7,443 nt of DNA from DATGIQ01 sp035295665 (GTDB taxonomy: Bacteria; Planctomycetota; Planctomycetia; Gemmatales; Gemmataceae). Both the position numbers and the translations under genes were made by a program. The first letter of the stretch is position 1. Each line of letters begins with the position of its first letter. The notes under the pieces are model-generated. The model saw only the letters and a list, made by a program, of their open reading frames with translations. It made no database searches and was not told where the DNA came from. Location of the stretch: positions 1 through 7,443 of the forward strand of contig DATGIQ010000547.1 of assembly GCA_035295665.1 (NCBI GenBank), written 5' to 3'. This document shows positions 6,734 through 7,443 of the stretch, piece after piece.

Positions 6734-6750
6734 CCGCACGCGTTGTGCGG
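6734..6750. promoter_or_regulatory. Short hairpin in the peroxidase leader
   Basis: CCGCAC (6734-6739) and GTGCGG (6745-6750) are perfectly complementary around a five-base loop. The stem sits about 40 nt upstream of the peroxidase ATG and does not cover the ribosome binding site. It could be a protein-binding operator or an RNA leader structure, or it may be chance in GC-rich DNA. Confidence 0.35.
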
Positions 6751-6781
6751 AACATGGGATGTTCTCGATGGACGTGCGACA

Positions 6782-6826
6782 AGTCCGTAGCGGCCAAAGC
6801 TTGAATGCGGGCCACGACTACGGACT
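6782..6826. terminator. Hairpin downstream of the small secreted protein gene
   Basis: AGTCCGTAG (6782-6790) pairs perfectly with CTACGGACT (6818-6826), and inside it GGCC (6792-6795) can pair with GGCC (6810-6813). On the minus strand this starts 53 nt after the stop codon of the 130-residue protein. There is no T-tract on either side, so a classic intrinsic terminator is doubtful. A Rho-assisted end, an RNA-stabilising stem or a binding site for a regulator of the peroxidase are alternatives. Confidence 0.4.
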
Positions 6827-6879
6827 ACGAGAGGTTAAACACCGGCCAACTCCGAAAGATGCGTTGCGCGAACAAGCAA

Positions 6880-7272
6880 TTACCTTCGGCTGAGCAGCGG
6901 TGCCGTACGCCGTTGCTCAGAAGGGCCGGCCGGTTGCTGCCCGGTGGCGGGGAACTGGGGCGTACTCAATTGCCGCAAGGCATTGTGCAGCGTGCTTTGC
7001 ATCTGGTCAACCGCTTGCAGTTGCACCGCCGTCAGCTGACCTGTTTGCTCCAAGGCCTTCAGTTGCCGCAGGCTATTCTGCATGGCGGTGCGTAAAGCGT
7101 TGAATTGCGGCCGGCTGCTCAACGAAGCTTGCCCTCCATTGTGCGGGCATGAACCATTCTGCCGGGATTGCAGTCGGGCTTGTCCCCAGGCGGGCCCTGC
7201 CGATAGCACAACGGTCAACGCCGCAGCGGGTAACAAGATGTGGATCCCCCGCGGCTGCAGAGTAGAAACCAT
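6880..7272 (-). CDS. Small secreted protein with predicted helical hairpin, function unknown, 130 aa
   Basis: I do not recognise this family. The ATG at 7272 has GAGGTG (7280-7285) 7 nt upstream, and the stop is TAA at 6882-6880. The N-terminus is a good signal peptide: MVSTLQPRG, then a hydrophobic core at about residues 10-24, then a small-residue region with likely cleavage near GPAWG-QA (about residue 30). The mature protein has two predicted amphipathic helices, ~55-74 and ~81-103, that look like a duplication (MQNSLRQLKAL against LHNALRQLST). They are flanked by Gln/Ser/Pro-rich, probably disordered ends, and the C-terminus is basic. It has a single cysteine (C42), so no internal disulfide. 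It lies directly upstream of the peroxidase on the same strand, 185 nt away with a hairpin between, so co-regulation is possible but not shown. A periplasmic or extracellular location is inferred. Confidence 0.72.
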   Translation of the reverse strand: MVSTLQPRGIHILLPAAALTVVLSAGPAWGQARLQSRQNGSCPHNGGQASLSSRPQFNALRTAMQNSLRQLKALEQTGQLTAVQLQAVDQMQSTLHNALRQLSTPQFPATGQQPAGPSEQRRTAPLLSRR

Positions 7273-7330
7273 GATGGTTCACCTCAAGATGTGTAAGCTC
7301 ACCACTACACCAATAGATGCAGAGCAACGC

Positions 7331-7352
7331 AAAAACAGGCGCCCGATTGGGC
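7331..7352 (-). terminator. Weak intrinsic terminator after the right-edge gene
   Basis: Directly after the TGA, the minus strand reads GCCC-AATC-GGGC (complement of 7352-7341), then GCCTG and five T residues (complement of 7335-7331). The four-base stem is short, but its position against the stop codon and the T-run make a terminator plausible. The 80-nt gap to the next gene also fits separate transcription. Confidence 0.35.
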
Positions 7353-7443
7353 TCACGGTCCGATGAGGATGAGCTGGGAATTGGGATCGAAGCCGGTGAG
7401 GGTATCCAGGGCATCGCTATACAGCAGAGCCAAGGCACCGGTG
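7353..7443 (-). CDS. C-terminal fragment of an unidentified protein (partial)
   Basis: The minus-strand frame read from 7442 gives a 29-residue tail that ends DPNSQLILIGP before TGA (7355-7353). It begins TGALALLYSDALDTLTGF. I call it coding because it looks like an ordinary protein end and G or C predominates at third codon positions. A hairpin with a T-run also follows the stop. The competing frame starting at an ATG near 7438 yields a Ser/Pro/Cys-rich peptide that overlaps the next gene's signal sequence, so it looks like a shadow. The fragment is too short to assign a family. It lies 80 nt upstream of the small secreted protein gene on the same strand. Confidence 0.5.
   Translation of the reverse strand, partial: TGALALLYSDALDTLTGFDPNSQLILIGP

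Larger units (their letters stand above)
6695..6879. other. Intergenic region between small secreted protein gene and peroxidase
   Basis: This 185-nt gap contains the peroxidase ribosome binding site (6702-6708), a 6-bp hairpin at 6734-6750 and a larger one at 6782-6826. I could not identify a clear -35/-10 promoter pair for the peroxidase. The larger hairpin probably belongs to the end of the upstream transcript and the smaller one to the peroxidase leader. Confidence 0.5.

Noticed and set aside
6695..6739. Upstream GTG start that would lengthen the peroxidase by 15 residues
   Set aside because: No ribosome binding site precedes it and its start codon lies inside a hairpin. The ATG at 6694 has AAAGGAA at good spacing and begins directly at the exported N-terminus.
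7073..7438. 121-codon minus-strand frame at the right edge
   Set aside because: It runs through the gap and over the signal peptide and start of the 130-residue protein in a different frame. The Ser/Pro/Cys-rich composition and lack of a ribosome binding site mark it as a shadow.

Overview
The window looks like chromosomal DNA from a GC-rich planctomycete (phylum Planctomycetota). The main reason is that both large proteins carry, just after a short basic N-terminus, a variant of the LEPR-XLL export motif typical of this phylum (LEDRRLLSG in one, FEARCLLNA in the other). PKD-type repeats ending in DUF4214 repeats, and a bacterial animal-type heme peroxidase, fit the same assignment. Genus cannot be decided from the sequence alone.

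All five genes I can support lie on the minus strand, so they are transcribed from right to left. In that order they are: (a) 7353-7443, the last 29 residues of an unidentified protein, followed directly by a weak terminator-like hairpin; (b) 6880-7272, a 130-residue secreted protein of unknown function with a predicted helical hairpin; (c) 4349-6694, a 781-residue exported heme peroxidase of the peroxidase-cyclooxygenase superfamily with an SdrD_B/CNA-B-like C-terminal domain; (d) 469-3996, a 1175-residue surface or secreted protein with an EXORDIUM-like N-terminal domain, six PKD-like repeats and a DUF4214 tail; (e) 1-193, the first 64 residues of a protein with one N-terminal membrane segment. 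The four visible starts each have an AAGGA- or GAGGTG-type ribosome binding site 7-8 nt upstream, which also moves the peroxidase start to an internal ATG.

The gaps (194-468, 3997-4348, 6695-6879, 7273-7352) hold several inverted repeats, and I see no RNA gene, CRISPR array or insertion sequence in them. The most striking is a two-segment palindrome at 394-450, just after the stop codon of the large repeat protein. It resembles dispersed intergenic palindromes and could also end transcription. Because hairpins follow most genes and the spacings are 80 nt or more, the genes are probably transcribed separately rather than as one tight operon.

The shared theme is the cell surface: an exported peroxidase, an exported multi-domain adhesin- or matrix-like protein, a small secreted helical protein and a membrane-anchored protein. 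A link such as oxidative modification of extracellular matrix by the peroxidase is possible, but that is inference. The most unusual observations are the lineage-specific loops inserted at one fixed point in the four central PKD-like repeats, and the near-identical DNA shared by two of those repeats.
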